Below are positions 24,359-30,760 of a DNA stretch of 30,760 nucleotides, piece by piece. This DNA comes from an uncultured bacterium (GTDB lineage Bacteria; Cyanobacteriota; Vampirovibrionia; Gastranaerophilales; Gastranaerophilaceae): assembly GCA_900551675.1 (NCBI GenBank), contig URXH01000011.1, positions 1-30,760 of the forward strand, read 5' to 3'. Positions within the stretch are counted from its first letter, which is position 1; every line of letters starts with the position of its first letter. Below the pieces are notes generated by a model. It did no database searches and was not told the origin of the DNA. It saw only the letters and a program-made list of their open reading frames with translations. Made by a program: the position numbers and the translations under genes.

Positions 24359-25184
24359 ACGTAAAAAGCTCCTGAAACACAGAGGTCAATCTGACGTTCA
24401 GCATGACGGTAATTTCCCGAAACGCACTTATTCACTTATTAACCTATTCTCTTATTCACCCCGTAAACGCTGCGCGTTTACTCTGGCAGAGGTCTTAATC
24501 ACCTTAGGAATTATCGGTGTTGTTGCTGCATTGACAATACCGTCATTGGTTTCTCATTACCAGCGTAAGGTTTTAGAGACGCAGTTTAAAAAATCATATT
24601 CGATTCTTTCACAGGCGATGATTCCGCTTCAGTCTGAGTTTTTAAGCTGTCCTGCAGGAAGTGCCGAAGAGATTAAAAAATTATTATTTTCGCAATTTAA
24701 TAATTTAGGCAGCAGTGCAAACTCTAAGCTTGGTTATGATAGTTTTAAAACTTATACTAAAAAAATAACTACAGCTAAAATTCATCCAAATTGTTTTGCG
24801 AATATAGATCAGGTTCAGCAATTTAAAGATGAAAATATTATTGCAACTGATGGTATGGCAATAGCTTTTTGTCTTAATCAAACTTATGGCAATATGATAA
24901 GTATTGATACGAACGGTCCGAAAAAGGGGCCTAATGCATTCGGACATGATTTATTCTTTTTTCATTTGAATTGGAATAACTGTAATCTAGAACCAATGAC
25001 CAAACAGTGGCGTGATTGTACGGAAGATGATGAAGAGTGTGAAGGAGGTCATTTTAAGTGGACAGCCGGTAACTGTTCAAAAGATTCCAATGCCTCTGAA
25101 AATGGATTTGCCTGTACGCAGTACGCAATAGCAAATACATGTCCTGACGGTTCTGGCAAAGGATATTTTGACTGCCTGCCTTAA
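24264..25184 (+). CDS. Type IV prepilin-like (type II pseudopilin-like) protein with repeat-derived leader
   Basis: The mature part begins at F72 of this frame: FTLAEVLITLGIIGVVAAL is the hallmark prepilin helix, with E at +5. Ala rather than Gly is at -1. Then a helix (YQRKVLETQFKKSYSILSQ) and a globular Cys-rich domain follow, with TNGPKKGPNAFGHDLFFF, a pattern of pilin-like proteins in this group. The given start, TTG 24264, has no ribosome site and lies in repeat copy B, and the region 24264-24476 consists mainly of repeats. The genuine start is probably ATG 24160 (leader of about 106 residues if the G tract has 11 or 8 G). An alternative is ATG 24312. The protein should be processed by a prepilin peptidase and assembled in a pilus or pseudopilus. 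No pilus machinery is in the window. Confidence 0.7.
   Translation: MRNLEFALKRSRTCCVMTGLNIQSLTPWGEGVRKKLLKHRGQSDVQHDGNFPKRTYSLINLFSYSPRKRCAFTLAEVLITLGIIGVVAALTIPSLVSHYQRKVLETQFKKSYSILSQAMIPLQSEFLSCPAGSAEEIKKLLFSQFNNLGSSANSKLGYDSFKTYTKKITTAKIHPNCFANIDQVQQFKDENIIATDGMAIAFCLNQTYGNMISIDTNGPKKGPNAFGHDLFFFHLNWNNCNLEPMTKQWRDCTEDDEECEGGHFKWTAGNCSKDSNASENGFACTQYAIANTCPDGSGKGYFDCLP
24423..24462. repeat. 'gaataag' iteron, copy 3, inside the prepilin leader
   Basis: The minus strand reads GTGAATAAGAGAATAGGTTA and then AATAAGTGAATAAGTG, the same units as in 2649-2705 and 15941-16058, but with one arm only. It is read in frame as TYSLINLFSYSP directly before the conserved prepilin helix. Confidence 0.7.
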
Positions 25185-25306
25185 AATATATTGACTTTCG
25201 TTAAATTTTCATTAAAAACAAAATATCTAATACAAACGGACGATTTTATTAAAAATCATTGATTAATAATCAAAAATGTCCGACTGTATTAGAAAAAGAG
25301 GTAGTA

Positions 25307-26005
25307 ATGAAAATTAACGGTGGAATCAGATACTGTGAAAAAGGCTTAACAGCTTCGCTCAGAGCTATGCATGTTCAGAGCGAACTTATAGGCATGTATA
25401 ATGAAAATGTTACAGGATTTGATAAAATAGGTTATCAAAGAAAAGAGCCTGTTGTTTCATCTTTTACGGAATATATAGGAGTGCATGGCCTTTCGCAGAC
25501 AGTAGATGATCAAATCGGGCGTATTGCAATGTCTGATAACCCGTTAGATCTGGCACTTGCTAATAAAGGATATTTCCAAACGCAAACTGCAGAAGGTGTA
25601 AGACTTACCAGAGACGGACGTTTTAAACTGGACAAAAACGGCAACTTATTGACTCTTGAAGATGCTAAGGTGCTTTCAAGTGCAGGTACTCCAATACAGC
25701 TTCCGATCGTTCCAGAAAAAATAGAGGATGTCAAAATTAATTCAAAAGGGCTTGTCAGTGTCTTTAATAAAGAGACGCATAAGCTTGAAAGTGTTGCATA
25801 TATCGGCGTTGTAGATTCAAACGGTGTTATAGTTACAGACCCTCAGGTAAAACAGGGTTATAACGAATATTCCAATGTTTCGCTTCAGAACGAATTTATA
25901 TCAATGATGCCGATTATAAGAAATTTTGAAGCAAACAGGCAGATTTTTATGATTCAAAACCAAAATTTGCAAAAAGTAATTTCACAGTTAGGTACAACAT
26001 CATAA
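25307..26005 (+). CDS. Flagellar basal-body rod protein, FlgF/FlgG family
   Basis: This rod or hook-basal-body protein has 232 residues from ATG 25307. I prefer this ATG over the longer 25259 frame because GAGGTAGTA lies ahead of it. The N-terminus is divergent: where relatives have an ANNLANVNTTGFK-like motif, this has NENVTGFDKIGYQR. The middle has the typical DNPLDLALANKGYFQTQTAEG and LTRDGRFKLDKNGNLLT stretch, and the C-terminus has NVSLQNEFISMMPIIRNFEANRQ with the IQNQNLQKVISQLG helix. It is the first of four rod genes in tandem. I cannot separate FlgF from FlgG. Confidence 0.85.
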   Translation: MKINGGIRYCEKGLTASLRAMHVQSELIGMYNENVTGFDKIGYQRKEPVVSSFTEYIGVHGLSQTVDDQIGRIAMSDNPLDLALANKGYFQTQTAEGVRLTRDGRFKLDKNGNLLTLEDAKVLSSAGTPIQLPIVPEKIEDVKINSKGLVSVFNKETHKLESVAYIGVVDSNGVIVTDPQVKQGYNEYSNVSLQNEFISMMPIIRNFEANRQIFMIQNQNLQKVISQLGTTS

Positions 26006-26025
26006 TAAAAGTTGAGGAATAAATT

Positions 26026-26739
26026 ATGTACAGCATGCAGGGAATAGTAAGAAAAAGCGTTAGCAATGTAACAACACAGTTTGAAAAATTCGGTTACGTT
26101 GCAAATAGTCTTGCTAATTTGAATACCCGCGGTTACAAATCAGTAAGTTTTGAACAGATGCTGAATGAAGACGGCTATTTGACGGGTGCTATAAGAACTG
26201 ATTATGAACAAGGCTCAATACAGGTTACATCTAATCCGTACGATGTCGCAATAAACGGTACCGGCTTTATTCCTGTTATTTCTCCTGACGGGGAAGTGGC
26301 ATATACACGCGACGGTGCATTTAAACAGGGTAAAAACGGGTATCTGGTTACATCCGATGATTGGATTGTCGGAGAAGGGATTATAATTCCCGCAAACTGC
26401 TACAAATTTGAAATTAAACCGAACGGAGAAGTTTATTCTTATGATACGGCAAATACAGAACCGAGAAAGCTTGGAACAATTCCTCTTGTGCGCTTCCCTT
26501 CGCAGGAAAATCTTGAGCAGGCAGGCATGAATAAACTCAGAGCAACAGAAGATTCAGGAGAACCCGTTCTTGTCAAAAACCACAAATGTTTCTGCCAGCA
26601 TAATCTTGAAAATTCAAATACAAATGTCTATTCCGCGACATCTGAAATGCTGAGACTAAATGCATCGCTTCTTGCAAGTACGCGCATGATGAAAGTCGTT
26701 GATGATATGTATAATAAAGCAATTAATATAAGGGAATGA
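26026..26739 (+). CDS. flgG: Flagellar distal rod protein, FlgG/FlgF family
   Basis: The 237-residue rod protein has the conserved N-terminal NSLANLNTRGYKSVSFEQML, a central NPYDVAINGTGFIPVISPDG and YTRDGAFKQGKNGYLVT, and the C-terminal SATSEMLRLNASLLASTRMMKVVDDMYNKA helix (abbreviated). FlgG assembles the distal rod, FlgF the proximal. With two tandem paralogs present, the second could be either one. The start follows GAGGAA by a good distance and the gene is 20 nt behind the previous one, an operon. Confidence 0.85.
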   Translation: MYSMQGIVRKSVSNVTTQFEKFGYVANSLANLNTRGYKSVSFEQMLNEDGYLTGAIRTDYEQGSIQVTSNPYDVAINGTGFIPVISPDGEVAYTRDGAFKQGKNGYLVTSDDWIVGEGIIIPANCYKFEIKPNGEVYSYDTANTEPRKLGTIPLVRFPSQENLEQAGMNKLRATEDSGEPVLVKNHKCFCQHNLENSNTNVYSATSEMLRLNASLLASTRMMKVVDDMYNKAINIRE

Positions 26740-26751
26740 TAATACTATAAA

Positions 26752-26777
26752 TGTCATACAGAACTTGTTTCAGTATC
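26752..26777. repeat. 'Cattccgaacttgtttcgg' element, copy 2
   Basis: This 26-nt match to 14879-14904, with three differences, lies in the flgG-flgB gap. The stem is weaker than in copy 1. Confidence 0.55.
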
Positions 26778-26819
26778 ATATAAAACATATTGTGCAAAAT
26801 TTTTAAGAAAGGCTGAAAA

Positions 26820-27167
26820 ATGTTTACACCGCTGGATAATATGGGCAAAGTTACATTAATGATGGATTTGATAACGCAAAAGCAAAGAGCGTTAGGTTCA
26901 AATCTTGCAAACGTAGATACCCCGGGCTATGTCAGACGTGATATAAATTTCGGGGATTATCTAAATTCAATGAACAGCCCTCTTGAAACTAAACTGTCTG
27001 AAAAGCTCGGGCCGTCAGGCGTTATTGACGAAAAAACATATGAAGAAATTGATCCTGCAAATGAATTGATGGAATTGCAGAAAAACTCAATACTTTATAC
27101 GATGGCAACAAGAAGAATGTCTAATATAATTACTGAAATGAAAACGGTAATAAATGTAGGCAAGTGA
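26820..27167 (+). CDS. flgB: Flagellar basal-body rod protein FlgB
   Basis: FlgB is a proximal rod component. The 115 residues carry the family motif GSNLANVDTPGYVRRDINF near residue 26 and a C-terminal helix ELMELQKNSILYTMATRRM, which with its partner forms the coiled rod core. AAGAAAGG precedes the ATG. The C-terminal tail is short, but the length is within the family's range. It stands ahead of flgC, the usual flgBC pair. Confidence 0.9.
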   Translation: MFTPLDNMGKVTLMMDLITQKQRALGSNLANVDTPGYVRRDINFGDYLNSMNSPLETKLSEKLGPSGVIDEKTYEEIDPANELMELQKNSILYTMATRRMSNIITEMKTVINVGK

Positions 27168-27251
27168 TAAGAAAGGGTAAAAAAACGGGAGCGTAAGCGA
27201 CTGACCAATATATAATAAATTTTGACAATAGCCGTCAGAGAGGATAGAAAA

Positions 27252-27695
27252 ATGAGTATAATGGAATCAATGAATATCGGAGCAAATGCCTTAAAAGCAC
27301 ATGGTTTAAGGTTGGATATTCACGCGAAAAACGTTGCAAACGTTGATACTCCTAATTATGTCAGAAAAATCCCTGTTTTGAATGCAACTGAAGATGTGTC
27401 TTTCCACGGGCTTATGAATACAATGAAAGAAGATGTATTCGGTGTCGGAACATTACCTTATTTACAAGGCGGGGTGGTTTTTAACGGCTGTGTGGAAGAT
27501 CCGACTTTAGGGGACAAAATTTATCGCCCAGGACATCCTGACGCTGATGCCAACGGTTATATAAGAGCTTCAAACGTTAATCCTGCTGTTGATATGGCTG
27601 ATGCAATTCTTGCACAGAGAGCTTATGAGGCAAACCTTGCATTGATTAATATTACAAAATCAATGGCGCAGAGGGCTACAGAAATCGGCAGATAA
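27252..27695 (+). CDS. flgC: Flagellar basal-body rod protein FlgC
   Basis: FlgC is a proximal rod protein. I use ATG 27252 (MSIMESMNIGANAL), which has GAGAGGATAG ahead, although the frame is open to 27222. The 147 residues include AKNVANVDTPNYVRK (residues about 26-40), VNPAVDMADAILAQRAYEANL and a terminal helix ending ATEIGR. flgC is the last flagellar gene of the cluster here. fliE, which often follows, is absent. Confidence 0.92.
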   Translation: MSIMESMNIGANALKAHGLRLDIHAKNVANVDTPNYVRKIPVLNATEDVSFHGLMNTMKEDVFGVGTLPYLQGGVVFNGCVEDPTLGDKIYRPGHPDADANGYIRASNVNPAVDMADAILAQRAYEANLALINITKSMAQRATEIGR

Positions 27696-27699
27696 ATTT

Positions 27700-27710
27700 T
27701 ATGCTATAAT
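27700..27710 (+). promoter_or_regulatory. Extended -10 promoter for leaderless glycosyltransferase
   Basis: TATGCTATAAT is a consensus extended -10. The -10 hexamer ends at 27710 and ATG starts at 27717, only six bases later. No ribosome binding site is present. Confidence 0.7.
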
Positions 27711-27716
27711 TATTTT

Positions 27717-28781
27717 ATGGTTAAATTGTCGATTATTATTCCGGTTTATAATGTAGAAAATTATATTTCGCAGTGTCTTGATAGTATATTAAACCAGGCA
27801 TTTAAAGATTTTGAGATTATTTGTGTAAATGACGGTTCAACAGATAATTCGCTTAATGCTTTGTTGAAATACAAAAACAAGGATGAGCGTATAACAATTA
27901 TCGATAAAAAAAATGAAGGTTCGGGCGTCGCAAGAAATGCCGGACTTGCAATTGCCAAAGGAGATTATGTCTATTTTGTAGACGGGGACGACTGGATTGA
28001 AGATAATGCATTAGAAAAAATTGTCTCGAAAGCAGATGAATTAAATACTGATATTTTAATATTCGGCGGACTTTCATGCTATGAAACAAAGAGTTATAAT
28101 TGCCCTCGCCCCCTGCGGGAGAGGGAAGAATTGCTTAATGAACATAGTGAATTTAGCAATTCGGGCGAGGTGTGCTTAAGTTATAAAAAGAAGTACGGCG
28201 GTTACAGTGCCGATAAATTACCAAAAAAATATTTGAACAAAGTATTTTCATCAAAAGATATAAAAAAAGATATTTTCAAATTCCCTTCAACTGCCTGGAC
28301 AAAATTATACAGACGTGATTTTCTGCTTAAAAATAATATTAAATTTCAGGATATAAAAATCGGTCAGGATCAGCTTCCGTTTTTCCATTCGATGATTAAG
28401 GCTCAGCGTATTGCACTTTTGGCTGAAAATATTTACTGTTACCGCAAAAACCGTAAGGGTTCTGCAATGACCGTAAAAAAGAAAAAGAATTTTTCACCGA
28501 TTTATGTGTTCTACGGAATAGAAGAAATGCTGAAGTGTGAAAATCTTCTTGATGAATATAAAAACATTTTTGTAAACAAATATCTGTCAAAAGCTACATC
28601 GTGGCTCGGAAAATTTCAAGATGATTTGAAGCATGAATATTATTTAGAATATATGAAACTTTTAGACCATGTTAAATCACAATATCCGTCAGGCTGGTGG
28701 ATGAAATTTAATCCTAAAGAAGAAGACGGTTACTGGATGTTGAAATTAAAACAGATGATTTCTAATGTACCTGTTATATAG
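27717..28781 (+). CDS. Family 2 glycosyltransferase with repeat-derived insertion
   Basis: The 354-residue GT-A enzyme opens with LSIIIPVYNVENYISQCLDSI and VNDGSTDNSL. GSGVARNAGLAIAKGDYVYF and the DxD-like FVDGDDWIED complete the nucleotide-sugar site. The acceptor half has the AWTKLYRRDFLLKNNIKF motif seen in GT2 proteins that modify surface glycans. Residues about 129-154 are unusual: they come from a palindromic repeat (28102-28176) in the reading frame. Initiation is leaderless. It follows the flagellar genes, so flagellin or other surface glycosylation is possible, but not shown. The product and sugar are unknown. Confidence 0.9.
   Translation: MVKLSIIIPVYNVENYISQCLDSILNQAFKDFEIICVNDGSTDNSLNALLKYKNKDERITIIDKKNEGSGVARNAGLAIAKGDYVYFVDGDDWIEDNALEKIVSKADELNTDILIFGGLSCYETKSYNCPRPLREREELLNEHSEFSNSGEVCLSYKKKYGGYSADKLPKKYLNKVFSSKDIKKDIFKFPSTAWTKLYRRDFLLKNNIKFQDIKIGQDQLPFFHSMIKAQRIALLAENIYCYRKNRKGSAMTVKKKKNFSPIYVFYGIEEMLKCENLLDEYKNIFVNKYLSKATSWLGKFQDDLKHEYYLEYMKLLDHVKSQYPSGWWMKFNPKEEDGYWMLKLKQMISNVPVI
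28102..28176. repeat. Palindromic repeat inside the glycosyltransferase reading frame
   Basis: CCTCGCCC (28104-28111) pairs with GGGCGAGG (28163-28170). Within it, GAATTGCT...AGCAATTC forms a second stem, and a CCCTGCGGGAGAGGG unit matches the intergenic palindrome family (for example 5388-5414). It is in frame and translated as PRPLREREELLNEHSEF and further polar residues. Confidence 0.8.
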
Positions 28782-28822
28782 GAAACGGTATTGACAAATT
28801 GATAAAATCTAATCCCATGCTT

Positions 28823-29461
28823 TCAGGCAACGGGGGCAAATTTACTTTTATTTATAGCATCAATGATTGATTGCTTATAACTTTCGGATATCGGTTTTCT
28901 GATTACATATGTCGCGATGCTTCCGTCTTTATTAATCCTTATGACTGCTATGCCGTTTACTTTATCCGTAATTTTATCAGGCTTTTTCCAGTTATTGTAA
29001 ACTGTTTTTATTGTTTTTCCCAAATATGAGTTATATTGTTTTTCCAGATTTTTGATTCTTTGCCTCTCGTCCTTAAAAGCTTGTCCTTCAAGTTTAATGC
29101 TCGGGCAGGAAGGACAATATTTTTTTATGATGTAAGTATAAGTACAATCTTCTGTATATATTTCGTGGTAGTGTGCAGGATTATTTATATCATATTTTAA
29201 AATATTATCGCTTTTGTATTTATTTTCATCAAATTCTTCAAAATACAGTAGAATATATTTGTTAGTATACGGATTTATTTTATAATATGTTATATTTCCC
29301 CAGCTTTTAACGGCTACAAAAATATTCCCGTTGATAATTCGTACAGAGTCGGTATCAATAAATGATACTGGCTGTGATTTTGGTATATAATCCCACTTTA
29401 CGGCATTAGCAGAAGTTGCAGATAACATTAATGAAATAATAATTACCAATATCTTTTTCAT
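28823..29461 (-). CDS. Secreted protein with TonB-C-terminus-like domain
   Basis: The start is ATG 29461 (MKKILVIIISLMLSATSANA, a clear signal peptide cleaved after about residue 20), which gives 213 residues. The TTG at 29497 is part of the -35 box, so that longer version is unlikely. The middle has six Cys, including CPSCPS. The C-terminal 60 residues (KTVYNNWKKPDKITDKVNGI through NKDGSIATYVIRKP and IIDAINKSKFAPV, given in part) resemble the TonB/TolA C-terminal fold: variable start, then dG-s-I and a final Ala-x-x-x-SKF helix. Without the transmembrane anchor and Pro-rich spacer of TonB itself, the role is unknown. It would act in the periplasm or outside. Confidence 0.7.
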   Translation of the reverse strand: MKKILVIIISLMLSATSANAVKWDYIPKSQPVSFIDTDSVRIINGNIFVAVKSWGNITYYKINPYTNKYILLYFEEFDENKYKSDNILKYDINNPAHYHEIYTEDCTYTYIIKKYCPSCPSIKLEGQAFKDERQRIKNLEKQYNSYLGKTIKTVYNNWKKPDKITDKVNGIAVIRINKDGSIATYVIRKPISESYKQSIIDAINKSKFAPVA

Positions 29462-29468
29462 AAAAAGA

Positions 29469-29497
29469 ATAATAAAAAAGAGGATTTTTTTTGTCAA
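29469..29497 (-). promoter_or_regulatory. Consensus promoter for leaderless secreted-protein gene
   Basis: On the minus strand TTGACA (29492-29497), a 17-bp spacer and TATTAT (29469-29474) form a nearly consensus promoter. The -10 is 7 nt before the ATG at 29461, so the mRNA should begin at the start codon. No ribosome site is visible. Confidence 0.8.
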
Positions 29498-29681
29498 CAG
29501 TTTTTTAAATGCCGGCGGCGGGACTTGTCTTAGATTTGCTCCACGCTCGGAAAGTTTCGCTTTTGAACCTGCGGTTCAACTCCGCTCAATTCCCTCACTA
29601 TCCGGACTCGTTCCACTCAGTCCGTCCGCAAATCCGCTGAACCCTAGAAATGCTTCGCATTGGGGTTCTGCATCCTCTTGA
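29498..29681. repeat. Mosaic of short hairpins, higher GC
   Basis: No gene is seen. The stretch has many small palindromes: GAACC/GGTTC around 29567-29579, GGACTC/CAGTCC around 29604-29625, and a nested AACCC...ATGCttcGCAT...GGGTT near 29640-29667. Its composition matches the gyrB-adk spacer, and it probably consists of short palindromic elements. Confidence 0.55.
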
Positions 29682-29725
29682 CGACAATAAAAAAGAACCC
29701 TAAAAGGACTCTTTTTTAATTGTCG
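29682..29725. terminator. Long hairpin terminator
   Basis: CGACAAT (29682-29688) pairs with ATTGTCG (29719-29725), and A6/T6 arms extend the stem inward. A GGAC-type loop lies at the tip. It can act on either strand. No adjacent gene ends here, so it may flank an old unit. Confidence 0.65.
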
Positions 29726-30106
29726 ATAAGCTCCCAAATAAGGAACCCTTCGATAAGGCTATTGTATCAAAAATTAGCTTATATTCAAGTCTTATCTACG
29801 TAATGAAACAGTCAACTCAAGAATATTACAATATGAGAAATCTTTTAGGATTTAAGTGCTCATAAATTTTGTTAAAACTAGAAAATAAATACCTATTACA
29901 GTAATCAGAAAATTACTACCAAACCTTTAAGTACTTAAAATAAGCTAAAACAACTTAGTATTATTCCCTTACAAATTTTGAAATTACTGGAAAGTATACG
30001 TCTGAATGAAACTTGTCTTTACAATGCGTTACATTTGAGTCAAATTTTAAGCACGAAAAGATTTTATATAAATATAGGGGAATTTTATACATAAGGAGTC
30101 TAATAC
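29726..30106. other. AT-rich gap before the partial gene, no feature seen
   Basis: I saw no coding frame, RNA gene or convincing promoter in this 380-nt stretch. Only the immediate leader of the next gene (AAGGAG at 30093-30098) stands out. Confidence 0.5.
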
Positions 30107-30760
30107 ATGGATATTAATTTTGATGCACTAAATACTGGGTATAAATTGCACATACCTGCGGTTGAAGATCCTAATGACCCATTAACTCGTAAAATTATTG
30201 AATTCTTAGACCAGAAATTTAATATAACTCCACAATTAAAGTATGATAGAAATCATAATATAGTACCACAAGATTCAAAACAATATAATACACCTTGTTA
30301 TAAACTAGGCTATAGCGATGGTATCAAATGTGGTGAAACTTTTTCTGTTTATGGAAGAACTGGTACAATAGAAGAAATGCAGTCATTGGCCAAAGAACTT
30401 GAAGCGAAATTCGGTAAAGAATTGGCTCAATGTATTAAAGATAATGATGTTAAATTTCCAAAAGAAAGCAAGAGAATATCTGATAATATAGTCACACGTT
30501 TTGCAGTTTATAGATATGGGTATTGGGAAAATGATGCAGTACAAGAGATATTCTCACAGCGTTCTAATTTACCCAATCCAAGTGGAGCAACCATTAAATA
30601 TCTAACCTATGATTCTGTAGGTAAACCTTGTAATTACCTATGTTCTCATGGTGGTTACATAGATATGTCTAGATTATCTGATATAGATAAAAAGTTTCTA
30701 TTTGGAGATTGTACAATGGCTAATATTGACCATTTTGGAGAGCTATTTACTGGTCATATC
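30107..30760 (+). CDS. Unknown protein, 5' part (runs off the window)
   Basis: The frame opens with ATG 30107 behind AAGGAG and runs 218 codons to the edge without a stop. No family is recognised. The sequence has no signal peptide or membrane segment. It contains several Cys (TPCYKLGYSDGIKCGE, GKPCNYLCSHGGYID, FGDCTMANIDHF) and mixed alpha/beta character. It leans on CCA, CTA and AGA codons, whereas most neighbours prefer CCG/CCT and CTT. This hints at different ancestry, although the count is small. Confidence 0.7.
   Translation, partial: MDINFDALNTGYKLHIPAVEDPNDPLTRKIIEFLDQKFNITPQLKYDRNHNIVPQDSKQYNTPCYKLGYSDGIKCGETFSVYGRTGTIEEMQSLAKELEAKFGKELAQCIKDNDVKFPKESKRISDNIVTRFAVYRYGYWENDAVQEIFSQRSNLPNPSGATIKYLTYDSVGKPCNYLCSHGGYIDMSRLSDIDKKFLFGDCTMANIDHFGELFTGHI

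Noticed and set aside
25200..25306. Sigma-28 promoter before the rod genes
   Set aside because: TAAA and CGGACGATTT can be found, but with about 22 nt between them instead of 15, and the -10 does not match GCCGATAA.
29461..29497. TTG start at 29497 for the secreted protein
   Set aside because: That TTG is part of a consensus -35 box, and the ATG at 29461 gives a textbook signal peptide.
1..30760. tRNA, rRNA or complete insertion sequence
   Set aside because: I looked along both strands in all gaps and saw no cloverleaf, rRNA motif or transposase frame. A covariance-model scan would be the decisive test.

Overview
The window is a low-GC, AT-biased bacterial chromosome segment. It most likely comes from a gut Vampirovibrionia/Melainabacteria lineage (Candidatus Gastranaerophilales), the non-photosynthetic sister group of Cyanobacteria. 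That placement rests on general knowledge of the group: a prepilin with the leader-helix signature FTLAEVLITLGIIGVVAA, an E. coli-like long GyrB, a fermentative-gut style of small lineage-specific membrane proteins, partial flagellar sets, and gaps littered with palindromic repeats. No rRNA, tRNA, CRISPR array or complete transposon was seen.

Layout. 1-5035 is mostly minus strand: a LysM-like/MORN-like protein, then rimP-nusA, then a long coiled-coil protein. 5036-8132 holds cobO (corrinoid adenosylation), repeat-rich gaps, and a membrane-anchored protein whose frame is cut by an in-frame TAA. 8133-11321 is a division/signalling stretch: rsmH, an FtsL-like small protein, a small membrane protein and a GAF plus degenerate HD-GYP protein. 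11680-17986 contains a Cys-rich small protein, gyrB, a 0.5 kb palindrome-rich spacer, adk-map, and two uncharacterised genes. 18051-22955 contains tmk, a frameshifted M16 peptidase-like gene, an OmpA-like protein, a FliA/WhiG-type sigma factor and a CorC/HlyC-type membrane protein. 23023-24135 has a secreted metallophosphoesterase divergent from an RqcP-like S4 protein. 24160-28781 has a prepilin-like gene behind a G10 tract, four flagellar rod genes (two FlgF/FlgG-type, flgB, flgC) and a GT2 glycosyltransferase. The end has a TonB-C-terminus-like secreted protein, a palindromic mosaic and the 5' part of an unknown gene.

How things connect. The sigma factor (FliA family) and the four rod proteins imply that the organism builds, or once built, a flagellum. 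The prepilin-like protein, the glycosyltransferase and the OmpA-like protein point to cell-surface functions. The most striking signals are structural. (1) A G10 tract lies 10 codons after a well-placed ATG. The frame set by 11 (or 8) G residues is open all the way into the prepilin, so the gene looks contingency-switched, or else carries a homopolymer error. (2) Palindromic repeats sit not only between genes but inside reading frames: in the prepilin leader and in the middle of the glycosyltransferase. (3) Three genes have a -10 box only 6-7 nt before their ATG, which suggests leaderless mRNAs. (4) Several proteins have lost catalytic motifs (HD-GYP, M16). All of this comes from reading the sequence by eye. 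No database search was possible.
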